Source of the DNA: Candidatus Aphodosoma intestinipullorum
GTDB taxonomy: Bacteria; Bacteroidota; Bacteroidia; Bacteroidales; Paludibacteraceae
Length of the DNA stretch: 42,238 nucleotides
NCBI GenBank assembly: GCA_017694515.1
Contig: JADIMV010000140.1
Location: 1 to 42,238, forward strand
Reading direction: 5' to 3'
Positions 29,735 through 38,705 of the stretch are shown one piece after another; the first letter of the stretch is position 1; the number at the start of each line of letters is the position of its first letter. The notes below the pieces were generated by a model, which worked only from the letters and a program-made list of their open reading frames with translations, searched no databases and was not told the origin of the DNA. The translations under genes and the position numbers were made by a program.

Positions 29735-30343
29735 TCATTTCTCCACTGGATGTTCTGCCAATATTTTCTCTATATAGTCGAGCAGTTCGTCACGTCCCTG
29801 TTTTTTTTCACTCGATGAGATGAAAATTGGAGGAAGTGTCTCCCATGTCTCAAGGAGTGCCTGCTTGTAATGCTCAATATTCCTGTTGAGCTGCGCAGGG
29901 CTGAGCTTGTCGGCTTTGGTGAAGACTATGGAGAACGGTATGCCCATCTCGCCGAGCCACTGCATGAACTCCGTGTCGATCTTCTGCGGCTCATGGCGGC
30001 AATCTATCAGCACAAAGAGGTTGGTAAGCTGCTGACGAAACAGTATATAGCTCTCTATTATCTGCCTCAGAGCATCCCTTTGCGACTTGCTTGTGCGTGC
30101 GTAGCCGTAGCCGGGCAGGTCGACTATGTACCATTCGCGGTTGATGATGAAATGGTTGATAAGCAGTGTCTTGCCGGGCTTGGAAGATGTCTTGGCCAGA
30201 CCGGGCTGGCCGGTCAGCATATTTATCAGTGACGATTTGCCTACATTGCTTCGTCCGATAAATGCAAATTCATGCCGGTTGCCGAGCGGGCATTTCCTGT
30301 AATCGGTGTTCGAGATTGTAAATTCCGCGCTTTTGATAATCAT
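29735..30343 (-). CDS. engB: Ribosome biogenesis GTPase EngB/YihA/YsxC
   Basis: '[58 protein letters not shown]', 'VFTKADKLS'. Start at the Met of MIIKSAEF. Confidence 0.96.
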   Translation of the reverse strand: MIIKSAEFTISNTDYRKCPLGNRHEFAFIGRSNVGKSSLINMLTGQPGLAKTSSKPGKTLLINHFIINREWYIVDLPGYGYARTSKSQRDALRQIIESYILFRQQLTNLFVLIDCRHEPQKIDTEFMQWLGEMGIPFSIVFTKADKLSPAQLNRNIEHYKQALLETWETLPPIFISSSEKKQGRDELLDYIEKILAEHPVEK

Positions 30344-30347
30344 ATTT

Positions 30348-31811
30348 TCAACGTATTTGTTTGTCGTCTGTTTGTGTTGCGGGCATTGCCTCAGCCTTGC
30401 CTTTCGCGAATAAAGATGTCGCATAGAGTGCGGCGAATGTAATCAGTCCGTTCAATATCAGCAGCTCATATCCGAAACGGTAGCCGACGGCGGCGCACGC
30501 GCGTTCGGTCAGGAAGCACACGGCGGGGGAGAGTATGGCGATGAACGGTACGCAGCGGTCGATTACCCGCCTGTGTGTCAGCAGTCCGAAAGCGAACAGT
30601 CCGAGCAACGGGCCGTACGCGTAACCCACTATCGTGTAAATGGTGTCGATAATGCTTTTGTCAGATATGTATTTGAACGCTATGACGAGCAGTGCGAACA
30701 CTGCGCACACTGCGAAGTGCAGCGCGTTGCGCTTCAGGCGGTCTCCGCTTTTTCCTTTGAGAAAATCTATGTATAGCGATGTGGTCACTGACGTGAGTGC
30801 GGAGTCCGCGCTGGAAAACGATGCGGAGATGATGCCTATCACTAATATGGCCGATGCGTAAGGCGGCGCGAAGTACTTGGTGTACCACGGCAGCAGGTCG
30901 TCCGGCGCGCCCGGCAGTGCCGCCTCGTGCCGTCCCGCGCTTATCACTATCAGGCTGCCGAGCAGGAGCAGCAGCAGATTGACCGGCACAAACGCCGCCC
31001 CATAGCTCAACATATTCCTGCGGCTCTCACGCAGGTTCTTGCAGGTCAGGTTCTTCTGCATCATGTCCTGGTCAAGGCCGGTCATCACTATCACTATGAA
31101 TATGCCGCTCACGAACTGTTTCACGAAGTGGCGTGGCGATGACCAGTCGTCCCACTCGAATATCTGTGACGTGCCTGACGACCTTACCGTCTGCCATATT
31201 CCGCCATGACTCGCGACATCGTCAGCTGCCGTGACGGTCAGGACTATTATCGCCCCCACCATTAGCAGTGTCTGTAGCGAATCGGTCCAGACCAATGTCT
31301 TTATTCCCCCGCGCCGCGTGTAGAGCCATATCATGGCGATGCAGATGACCGTGGTCAGCCAGAACGGCACGCCCCATTCCTCGAAGACGAACATTTGCAG
31401 CAGCAGTGCCGCTATGTACAGTTTCGTGGCGGAGGTCACCATCTTGGCCACAATGAAGAGAGCCGAGCCTGTCTTCTGCGATGCAAGGCCGAAGCGTGTG
31501 CCGAGATATTCGTATATCGATGTGAGCCTTAGCCTGTAATATAGCGGCAGCAGGATGTACGCCACGGCAATATAGCCGAAGAAGAAGCCGATGCAAGTCT
31601 GTAGGTAGGTCCATTGCCCTGTGGTGACCATACCCGGTACGGAGACAAGCGACACGCCCGAAATTGACGCGCTTATCATGCCGAACGCCACCAAGTACCA
31701 GCGGGACGAGTGTGATGCGGTGAAAAATTCACTGTCGGTCGCCTTCCTGCCGGTCAGATGCGAGATCAGCATCAGCACGGCAAAATATCCGATGAGTATT
31801 GTCAGGTACAT
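30348..31811 (-). CDS. Sodium:solute symporter family protein
   Basis: '[60 protein letters not shown]' and multiple TM segments. ORF called to 32162, but residues before MYLT overlap queG in another frame. Confidence 0.93.
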   Translation of the reverse strand: MYLTILIGYFAVLMLISHLTGRKATDSEFFTASHSSRWYLVAFGMISASISGVSLVSVPGMVTTGQWTYLQTCIGFFFGYIAVAYILLPLYYRLRLTSIYEYLGTRFGLASQKTGSALFIVAKMVTSATKLYIAALLLQMFVFEEWGVPFWLTTVICIAMIWLYTRRGGIKTLVWTDSLQTLLMVGAIIVLTVTAADDVASHGGIWQTVRSSGTSQIFEWDDWSSPRHFVKQFVSGIFIVIVMTGLDQDMMQKNLTCKNLRESRRNMLSYGAAFVPVNLLLLLLGSLIVISAGRHEAALPGAPDDLLPWYTKYFAPPYASAILVIGIISASFSSADSALTSVTTSLYIDFLKGKSGDRLKRNALHFAVCAVFALLVIAFKYISDKSIIDTIYTIVGYAYGPLLGLFAFGLLTHRRVIDRCVPFIAILSPAVCFLTERACAAVGYRFGYELLILNGLITFAALYATSLFAKGKAEAMPATQTDDKQIR

Positions 31812-32725
31812 CTTTTGCTTTCCATTATGGCGTTTATCCTCTCCTTTATTTTCCTGTAACCAGCCCTGCGCAGTGGTGAATGCGCGAACATACGGTCGAA
31901 TCCGCCGCGTGTGAGGTTTGCCCAGTCCATCCCGAACAGACCTTCCAATGGGTTCAGTTCCTGATGGTTGTGCGGATGGAGATGCCTGTTCCACGGGCAG
32001 GCTTCCAGACACCCGTCGCAGCCGAACAGCCTGTTGGCGGCAACCCCGGCAATCCATTCCGGCATGGGTTCGCGGTTTTCGATGGTCTGGTATGAGATGC
32101 ACCGCCGTGCGTCGAGCGTGTACGGCGCGATGATGGCGCGGGTCGGGCAGCTTTCTAAGCATGAGGTGCAGTTTCCGCAGCGGTTCTCCATCGTTTTAGT
32201 GCTGTGTGCAATCTTTGCTGTTGTCAATAGCACGCCTATGAATGTGTATGAGCCGAGGCGCGGATTGATGAGCATACCGCTCTTGCCAATCCAGCCTAAT
32301 CCTGCCTGCTGAGCCAGCCGCCGTTCGAAGAGTGGGGCGGAGTCGGTGAATACAGCCGAACTGCTGCCGGGCAGACGTTCCGTCAGCCTGTCAGCGATGT
32401 GGCGCAGTTTCTGTTTGACAATATAATGATAGTCAACTCCGTAGGCGTATGTGGCTATTTGGGGTGCATCCTCCGGCTGCCTTTCGCGTGGATAGTAGCT
32501 GAGCAGCGTGACAACGGCGCATCTCGCCCCCGCCAGCAACAGCGTGGGGTCGGCACGCAAGTCGGTATTGCGGTTCATGTAGCCCATATTGCCCGCGTAG
32601 CCAAGAGCATTCCATCGGGTGAGATACGCGCTGTCTTCGGGCATCGGGCCGATGTCCGTCACTCCGCACGCGTCGAACCCCGCCTCTTTGGCGTAGCGCG
32701 CAATCTCCTCCTCCGTGATGTCCAT
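31802..32725 (-). CDS. queG: Epoxyqueuosine reductase
   Basis: 'AGLGWIGKSGMLINPRLGSYTFIGVLLT', 'CGNCTSCLESCPTRAI', 'FGCDGCLEACPWNR' (two 4Fe-4S motifs). Confidence 0.96.
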   Translation of the reverse strand: MDITEEEIARYAKEAGFDACGVTDIGPMPEDSAYLTRWNALGYAGNMGYMNRNTDLRADPTLLLAGARCAVVTLLSYYPRERQPEDAPQIATYAYGVDYHYIVKQKLRHIADRLTERLPGSSSAVFTDSAPLFERRLAQQAGLGWIGKSGMLINPRLGSYTFIGVLLTTAKIAHSTKTMENRCGNCTSCLESCPTRAIIAPYTLDARRCISYQTIENREPMPEWIAGVAANRLFGCDGCLEACPWNRHLHPHNHQELNPLEGLFGMDWANLTRGGFDRMFAHSPLRRAGYRKIKERINAIMESKRCT

Positions 32726-32755
32726 TCTTTTATGGGCTGTTCCCGTAGTTATGAA

Positions 32756-33868
32756 TCAGCCGTTTACAGCCTCCCGTATGGCCTGCTCCACCTGTTCATG
32801 GTCGAAACGGCCTATGATGTCGCCATCGCGGTTCATGATGAACATCGTGGGTATCTCCGTGACGTTATATGTGAGCAGGCACTGGCTTCGGGGTGCATCC
32901 GCATCGCGCACGCATATCCATGGCGTGGTGCGCGACTGCTCCATCCACAGCAGCTTGTTCTCGTCGATTGACACTTGGTATATCTCAAGTCCCGCATCGT
33001 GCCAGCGGTCGTACATCTCGCGTAGGAACAGCGTGTGGGCCGATGCGCCCTCCATGCTGTACGCTGAGAAGTCTATCAGCACTACTTTGCCTTTGAGCGA
33101 CGAGAGAGCCACAGTCTCGCCCGTCCTGTCGGGCAGCGCGATGTCTATCATGCCTTGCAGCGGGGCAGTGATGGTGATTTCCCCGGCATCGGCCATCCTT
33201 TGCGCGCGCAGTGACCGCAGCGTTATCTCTTTCAGTTCCTTAGAGCGATAATAATCAGGACGGTAGAGGTCAAATGCCGTTGCAACGGCTGCCCACAGCT
33301 GCAACTGCTCACGGTTGTTCGGCGAGAAGAAGTACATCCCGTTAAGTGTCTGGTGTACTGCATAGTATGCCGCCATTGACTTCGTGTCTTCCAGAATTAT
33401 CTCTGTCGCCATTTGCCTGTGACCGGCCAGCAGTGTGTTGAAGTTGGCCTCATCGCCATCCTTCGCCTCTGTCTGTATCCGCATGGCCGATGCCCGTAGT
33501 TCGCGTATCTTTTCCGTAGCCGCGCTGCCCTCAACGCTGAAGCCTGCGGTCATGTTCTCTTTCGTGGCGTCAATCTCCACTGTCTCTGTCGAGTCTATCG
33601 CGACTATGATGTTGTCGTTGCCGAGCCTCAGGCGGTAGAGGTCGGGATAGTCAGGCGCATCAGCCTTGAACTTGAATTTGCCACCCGCACCTAACCGCAC
33701 GGAGTCCAGTGTCTCCGCTGCGGTGATGGTCATGCGGTCGAGATAAAGTGTCTCGCCCTTTGCGCCGCTTATGTGGCCGCGTATCTTGAACGTCTCGCCC
33801 CCGCAGGCTGCAAGCAGGACGGCAGCCAATGAGAGTATTGCAAATCTGGCAATAGTGTTATTATTCAT
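32756..33868 (-). CDS. Thioredoxin-like (TlpA/AhpC-TSA) lipoprotein with an N-terminal DUF4369-like domain
   Basis: Lipobox 'AAVLLAAC', 'FKIRGHISGAKGETLYLDRM', 'LPDRTGETVALSSLKGKVVLIDFSAYSMEGA', 'YQVSIDENKLLWMEQSRTTPWICVRD'. The usual CxxC is replaced by 'YSMEG'. Confidence 0.88.
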   Translation of the reverse strand: MNNNTIARFAILSLAAVLLAACGGETFKIRGHISGAKGETLYLDRMTITAAETLDSVRLGAGGKFKFKADAPDYPDLYRLRLGNDNIIVAIDSTETVEIDATKENMTAGFSVEGSAATEKIRELRASAMRIQTEAKDGDEANFNTLLAGHRQMATEIILEDTKSMAAYYAVHQTLNGMYFFSPNNREQLQLWAAVATAFDLYRPDYYRSKELKEITLRSLRAQRMADAGEITITAPLQGMIDIALPDRTGETVALSSLKGKVVLIDFSAYSMEGASAHTLFLREMYDRWHDAGLEIYQVSIDENKLLWMEQSRTTPWICVRDADAPRSQCLLTYNVTEIPTMFIMNRDGDIIGRFDHEQVEQAIREAVNG

Positions 33869-33937
33869 ATAACAGATTTATTTATAGTGTTTTGCAGTAT
33901 ATTTTATTGCTCTGTCGTCAATAGGTTTTTACTGTAG

Positions 33938-34441
33938 TTATCCGCGCTTTTTAGCATGTTCGCTTTTCTCTTCTGCACTCCATCGGCAGAACGGATGGCT
34001 GAACAGCCGTGCGTTGTAATAGAGCGGGTTGCCCGTCACTTCCATGCCCACGAATGGTGGCAGGGCGAACGGCTCATCCTCGTCATCCAGTTCTATTTCG
34101 GCTATCACGAGCCCCTCGTTTTCGCCGTGGAACTCGTCCACCTCCCACACGTGACCCTCATGTTCGGTCACATAGCGTCTCTTGCTGATAACCGGCTGTA
34201 TGCAGACGCGTTCCAGCATAACCCGCGCATCGTCTGCCGGAATTTCATACTCGAACTCGTCACGCGAGTAGCCTATCGTGGCGTTCTTCACCGTCAGGAA
34301 CGCCCGCCCGTTTTTGAGCCTCACGCGCACCACGCGGTTCTCGTCCGCGCATATATACCCCTGTGCTATGTCGTATGCCGCAGCGTTCTCCTTATAGCTG
34401 TCGCTGATGACTGTAAATTTCCTCTCTATCTCCTTACCCAT
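33938..34441 (-). CDS. CYTH domain protein (triphosphate tunnel metalloenzyme family)
   Basis: 'MGKEIERKFTVISDSYKENA', 'VVRVRLKNGRAFLTVKNATIGYSRDEFEYEIP', 'WEVDEFHGENEGLVIAEIEL'. Confidence 0.93.
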   Translation of the reverse strand: MGKEIERKFTVISDSYKENAAAYDIAQGYICADENRVVRVRLKNGRAFLTVKNATIGYSRDEFEYEIPADDARVMLERVCIQPVISKRRYVTEHEGHVWEVDEFHGENEGLVIAEIELDDEDEPFALPPFVGMEVTGNPLYYNARLFSHPFCRWSAEEKSEHAKKRG

Positions 34442-34657
34442 ACGGTGTTGTTTTTGGCAGGTCAGTCTGATGCTGTCCGCCGTGTTGCGACTGTGCAAAA
34501 TTACGGAAAAATGCCCGAACGGGAAAGGGGAATATGGCGTTCCGGCCAGATAGGTCTGCCCATGCAGGAATGTGGCGTTGCGGTGCGAGCGTTTTGACCT
34601 CAGTCGGTGCTGTATATGCGTGATACGTCGACTCCATTTCTGATATGGCTAATATAA

Positions 34658-34749
34658 GTTAAAAACACGTACTCTCGCCTTAGCTTCAAGCTAACTTCAA
34701 GCTACCCCGCACCTACCTGCCAGTTGGCTCGAGAGTACGTGTTTTTAAC
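34658..34749 (+). repeat. Inverted-terminus element (family A, copy 2), 92 bp
   Basis: GTTAAAAACACGTACTCTC (34658-34676) and GAGAGTACGTGTTTTTAAC (34731-34749), a perfect 19-bp inverted repeat (20 bp with flanking G/C). The interior contains AGCTTCAAGCTAACTTCAAGCTA. Confidence 0.92.
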
Positions 34750-34848
34750 CTTTATTTTAACTTGAGGTTGCTTATGCAGAGCCTGCGCGTCGTCTGCCGT
34801 TTTTATACCGAAGCGGGGTGATGCTACAAAAAATAGCCGTTAGCGGTA

Positions 34849-34879
34849 TTGTGCTTTTTCAAACTCTTTATTATCTTTG
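34849..34879 (+). promoter_or_regulatory. Bacteroidetes-type promoter driving the 35-kb candidate ncRNA/leader
   Basis: TTG (34849-34851), 20-nt spacer, TATCTTTG (34872-34879). Confidence 0.6.
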
Positions 34880-34884
34880 CAATG

Positions 34885-35230
34885 CGATAACTCACGCCGG
34901 CGGCCGCCGAGTGCGGCGGAGGGCGGGAGGGAGGCATATACATAAGAAAGGCGTTTACTTGACGCTTTGGTTTGACATCTTGAGAATCTCGCAAATTCTG
35001 AATTGTTCGTCAAAGACAAAGCAGCGTGGACGCCCCGGTTGGGTGTATTATTATGTGCATCATTACTATGCCTGTATCCATGTGTGCTTGGACTACGGGA
35101 ATGGGGTGTGTATCACATATTTACATCGGCGTGGGGTTTTCGGCGTTGCTCGTTTCGACGGACAGGGCAATGCGAGAGCCTTCAGGATGTGAAGCGGGCG
35201 ACAGTGCTGGCTCCACGTTCTTTTTATGTA
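34885..35230 (+). ncRNA. Candidate structured non-coding RNA or long structured leader
   Basis: Promoter directly upstream. Closing pairing AGCGTGGA (35023-35030)/TCCACGTT (35212-35219). Hairpin GCGTTGC-T-CGT(TTCG)ACG-GACAGG-GCAATGC (35143-35173). No convincing protein despite overlapping ORFs in several frames. Confidence 0.5.
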
Positions 35231-35296
35231 TATACCAGTCACTTAAAATCTAATATTTCTGCCAAGGTAGCCAGCAGAGAAGAATACATTCTGTCT

Positions 35297-35707
35297 ATGT
35301 TAACAGAAGTCCGTCTTCCTGAATGGTTGGACAACTACATTTATTGCGAACTTGGGGCGAAATACTGCCGCTCCAATTCTGACATGACCGTGATAGATTG
35401 GGATAAGAGCGACGTACTCAACTATCTCGGCACATACTTTCCCCGCAGTTATGCTGAGGCATACTGCATCTTCAGCCATTATTTTACTGTTCACCCCGAT
35501 GCATTCTCAGGCAGGGACACTCTCTCCGTCTTTGATTTCGGCTGCGGTACAGGCGGTGAGATTATCGGGCTGCTTACTGCTGTCAAGAAGTGTTTTCACA
35601 ACATAAAACATATAGAAGTTTCCGGACTGGACGGTAACCACCATGCCTTGCGCCTCTTGGAGAATATAGTGGAACGATATTCCCGTAAAGCAGGAAAAAA
35701 AGAATGA
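35297..35707 (+). pseudogene. Truncated SAM-dependent methyltransferase (N-terminal part including motif I only)
   Basis: 'SYAEAYCIFSHYF...LSVFDFGCGTGGEIIGLLTAV...IEVSGLDGNHHALRLLENIVERYS', then stop. No later methyltransferase motifs downstream. Confidence 0.6.
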
Positions 35708-35747
35708 TGGACCATCGTTCGACTTCGGAGATGCGGGGAATGCGGAT

Positions 35748-36068
35748 ATGGAGGGAAGTAAGAAGTATTTTTACAATGATCCTAATTCATGGGAATTAGT
35801 TAAGGATATTATACCCGGCAAAGACAGGAATAGATTTCGGAATGATTGGGATTGGTTCTTGGGTGAAATGCGAAAGCCGAAGGAACAACGAAAACCTTAT
35901 TATCAAGGAATAGACGTGTATAACAACGAATTAGTTATTAAAAAACTGTGTGATCTCAAGAAAAACGACAAGTCATGGTTCACGCCCGAATTAAGAGAAC
36001 TGGTTAGGATGTGTTTATTGGAACACTACGTATATGGACAAAATAACCCTGACAACCGACTCCGGTGA
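35748..36068 (+). CDS. Small hypothetical protein (106 aa), overlapping the DUF1848 gene by 35 bp
   Basis: Compact ORF rich in W/Y/K/D ('MEGSKKYFYNDPNSWELVKDIIPGKDRNRFRNDWDWFLGEM'), same strand as the downstream gene. No recognised family. Confidence 0.6.
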   Translation: MEGSKKYFYNDPNSWELVKDIIPGKDRNRFRNDWDWFLGEMRKPKEQRKPYYQGIDVYNNELVIKKLCDLKKNDKSWFTPELRELVRMCLLEHYVYGQNNPDNRLR

Positions 36069-37080
36069 GCGCGTCTCGACGGTCGCGCCCGTCATCATCT
36101 CGGCAAGCCGCGCCACGGACATCCCGGCATTCTACGCGCGGTGGTTCTTCAACCGCCTGCGGCGCGGCTACTGTGTGTGGTACAACCCGTTCAACAGGCA
36201 GAAGACGTATGTCTCTTTCAGCCGCTGTCGGGTAGTAGTCTTTTGGACGAAAAACCCGCGTCCCATCATGCCCTATCTGCATGAGCTGGACGAGCGTGGC
36301 ATACATTATTATTTCCAGTATACGCTGAACGACTATGAGCGTGAGGACTTCGAGCCTAATGTGCCTCCGTTGGAGCAGAGGGTAGAGACGTTCCGTGAGC
36401 TGTCGCGCATGGTGGGGCGGGAGAGGGTGATATGGAGAACAGACCCACTGATAGTTACACCGGAACTTACGCCGCGTGAACTCCTCCGCCGTATATGGTG
36501 TGTGGGGGATATGCTCCGTGGTTGCACTGATAAGCTGGTGTTCAGTTTCGTGGATGTGAGGGCGTACCGTAAGGTCAGGAGCAATATGGTGCGTGAGACC
36601 GGGTGCTTTTCCGCTGATAATGTGGATGCGGCAGAGTTGGACACCGCTCAGTGTCATGAGATTGCAGCCGGACTGGCGAGGATGCGTGATGCGTGGACAG
36701 GCGATGGTTGGAATGTACAGCTGGCTACTTGCGCGGAAGAGATGCCCCTCGAACATTACGGGATAGGGCATAACCACTGCATCGACGGGGAGCTGATGGA
36801 GAAGGTGTTCGGCGAAGACAAGGCTCTGGTCTACTATCTGCGCACAGGTGTATTGCCTGAGCCTGATCTTTTCGGCGGGATGCCTCCGTTGCCAGACGGG
36901 CATAAGAACCTTAAAGACAAGGGACAGCGCAAGGCGTGCGGCTGTATGGTGAGCAAGGATATCGGGATGTACGACACGTGCCGCCATTTCTGCGTGTACT
37001 GCTATGCCAATGCGGGCAGGCAGTGTGTGCTCCGGAACGCAGCCCGGCATTCGGACTGGTGTGAAAGCCTGATAGAGTGA
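36034..37080 (+). CDS. DUF1848 family protein with a C-terminal radical-SAM-like cysteine motif
   Basis: 'VIISASRATDIPAFYARWFFNRLRRGYCVWYNPFN', 'VVFWTKNPRPIMPYL', 'YFQYTLNDYE', C-terminal 'CGCMVSKDIGMYDTCRHFCVYCYAN' (CxxxCxxC). Confidence 0.92.
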   Translation: MDKITLTTDSGERVSTVAPVIISASRATDIPAFYARWFFNRLRRGYCVWYNPFNRQKTYVSFSRCRVVVFWTKNPRPIMPYLHELDERGIHYYFQYTLNDYEREDFEPNVPPLEQRVETFRELSRMVGRERVIWRTDPLIVTPELTPRELLRRIWCVGDMLRGCTDKLVFSFVDVRAYRKVRSNMVRETGCFSADNVDAAELDTAQCHEIAAGLARMRDAWTGDGWNVQLATCAEEMPLEHYGIGHNHCIDGELMEKVFGEDKALVYYLRTGVLPEPDLFGGMPPLPDGHKNLKDKGQRKACGCMVSKDIGMYDTCRHFCVYCYANAGRQCVLRNAARHSDWCESLIE

Positions 37081-37189
37081 ATACAAGATATTGCGCAGGG
37101 AATGTGTGTGCCGTCATTGGGTGTCACCGGGCGTTGCGGTGCAATAAAAAAAAGTGGGATAATCTGTGTAATATCTCAAAAAAATAGTG

Positions 37190-37197
37190 TACCTTTG
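37190..37197 (+). promoter_or_regulatory. -7 box upstream of the TPR gene
   Basis: TACCTTTG in an AT-rich stretch about 100 nt upstream of the start codon. Confidence 0.45.
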
Positions 37198-37298
37198 CCG
37201 CTCGAACAGCGTATTGCGCCTGTTGCGCGGCGGGTGCACACGTGAGCATGTGTCGCCGTAAGATTCAGAATAATAAAAACAGTATCATTATACATAGT

Positions 37299-37979
37299 AT
37301 GGCTAATAAGAAAAACCAGACAAAGGACGAGCTTGAGAACGTCCAGGAGGCACTTACAAGAAGCGAGGCTTTTATCGAGACTTACCGTAAACCGCTGCTC
37401 ATCACGCTTGCAGCTATTGTGGTAGTAGTGGTGGCGATAGTCCTTTTCCGCAGTTCATATCTCGCCCCGCGTGAAATCGAGGCTGCTGACAAGATGGTGG
37501 CTCCGGTGGACTATTTTGAGCGCGACTCTTTCGCCCTTGCCCTCAACGGCGACGGAGTGAACGACGGGTTCATCGCCATAATAGATTCTTACGGCATAAC
37601 CAAGACGGCCGACCTTGCCGCTTTCTATGCGGGTGTATGCTGCTACAAACTCGGACAGTATGAAGAGGCGGTAGAGTATCTCGGACGTTTTGACGCGAAC
37701 ACCGTCAATGCCAAGCCCGTGGCGATAGGTCTTGCGGGTGACTGCTACTCATCGATGGGTGACTACGCCAATGCAGTGAAATACTATGAGCGCGCAGCAT
37801 CGTTCGACAACGGCTTTACCGCGCCGATATACCTGAAAAAGGCGGGCATACACTATGAGGAACTCGGCGATTTCGCAAAGGCTGAACAGGCGTATACGAA
37901 GATAAAGGAGACTTATTTCGACAGCCCGGCGGCGATGGATATCGACAAATATATAGAGCGCGCCAAGGCGAAGAGATAA
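37299..37979 (+). CDS. Membrane-anchored tetratricopeptide-repeat protein
   Basis: N-terminal TM 'PLLITLAAIVVVVVAIVLF' followed by TPR-like 'AAFYAGVCCYKLGQYEEAVEYLGRF', 'GDCYSSMGDYANAVKYYERAA', 'AGIHYEELGDFAKAEQAYTKI'. Confidence 0.92.
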   Translation: MANKKNQTKDELENVQEALTRSEAFIETYRKPLLITLAAIVVVVVAIVLFRSSYLAPREIEAADKMVAPVDYFERDSFALALNGDGVNDGFIAIIDSYGITKTADLAAFYAGVCCYKLGQYEEAVEYLGRFDANTVNAKPVAIGLAGDCYSSMGDYANAVKYYERAASFDNGFTAPIYLKKAGIHYEELGDFAKAEQAYTKIKETYFDSPAAMDIDKYIERAKAKR

Positions 37980-38007
37980 ACCCCGGTTTACTCCGGTTAC
38001 AAAATAG

Positions 38008-38054
38008 AGGGCTGTGCGGCCTGCGCTGTTTCTGACGCTTCCGCACAGCCTTTT
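38008..38054 (+). terminator. Rho-independent terminator
   Basis: AGGGCTGTGCGG...CCGCACAGCCTTTT. Confidence 0.75.
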
Positions 38055-38085
38055 CATGTTTTCTGAATGAATCAATACCATTGAT

Positions 38086-38577
38086 ATGGCAACGAAATAT
38101 CATAACTTGTCGGATTACGATGCGGACGCACTGCCGTCTGCCGATATCCTTTCCCGCCAACGCTACGCCATAGTCGTGGCGGACTGGAACTCGAATGTCA
38201 CATTCCCCATGTGCCAAGGGGCGATAGACACGCTCGTGCAGCACGGTGTGCCGTTGGACAATATAGTGGTGAAGCATGTGCCCGGCACATTTGAGCTTAC
38301 ATATGCGGCCAAGACGCTCCAGCGTCAGGAGTCGCCCCATGCCATAATCGTCATCGGGTGCGTTGTTCAGGGCGACACCCCGCATTTCGACTATGTGTGC
38401 CAGGGGGTGACCATAGGTGTGGCCAAACTCAATTCAGAGGGAGTATGTCCAGTGATATTCAGCGTGTTGACTACGCTCACCATGGAGCAGGCCGAGGAGC
38501 GTGCCGGTGGCCGACTTGGGAATAAAGGAGTGGAAGGTGCTGTGACCGCAATAAAAATGGCGAATTTATTTGCGTAA
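38086..38577 (+). CDS. ribH: 6,7-dimethyl-8-ribityllumazine synthase
   Basis: '[24 protein letters not shown]', '[17 protein letters not shown]', '[27 protein letters not shown]', '[21 protein letters not shown]'. Confidence 0.96.
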   Translation: MATKYHNLSDYDADALPSADILSRQRYAIVVADWNSNVTFPMCQGAIDTLVQHGVPLDNIVVKHVPGTFELTYAAKTLQRQESPHAIIVIGCVVQGDTPHFDYVCQGVTIGVAKLNSEGVCPVIFSVLTTLTMEQAEERAGGRLGNKGVEGAVTAIKMANLFA

Positions 38578-38600
38578 TCCAAAAAGTTGTCGTACCTTTG
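38569..38600 (+). promoter_or_regulatory. tRNA-Tyr promoter, -33 box inside the ribH 3' end
   Basis: TTTG (38569-38572), 20-nt spacer, TACCTTTG (38593-38600), ending 11 nt before the tRNA. Confidence 0.7.
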
Positions 38601-38611
38601 CATCCGCTTTA

Positions 38612-38694
38612 GGGCAGTTACCAGAGTGGCCAAATGGGGCTGACTGTAACTCAGCTGTCTTTCGACTTCGGTGGTTCGAATCCATCACTGCCCA
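38612..38694 (+). tRNA. tRNA-Tyr (GTA)
   Basis: GGGCAGT/ACTGCCC acceptor stem, CTGTAAC anticodon loop, GGTTCGAATCC T arm, long variable arm. No encoded CCA. Confidence 0.95.
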
Positions 38695-38705
38695 CAAAGC
38701 ACTTT

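Noticed and set aside
34818-35253. Overlapping plus-strand ORFs (34818..35192, 35026..35253 and the N-terminal part of 35003..35707)
   Set aside because: Several frames are open across the same GC-variable stretch without domain content; better explained as a structured RNA or leader.
36004-37086. 360-aa minus-strand ORF opposite the DUF1848 gene
   Set aside because: Antisense shadow ORF; the plus-strand frame has clear family motifs.
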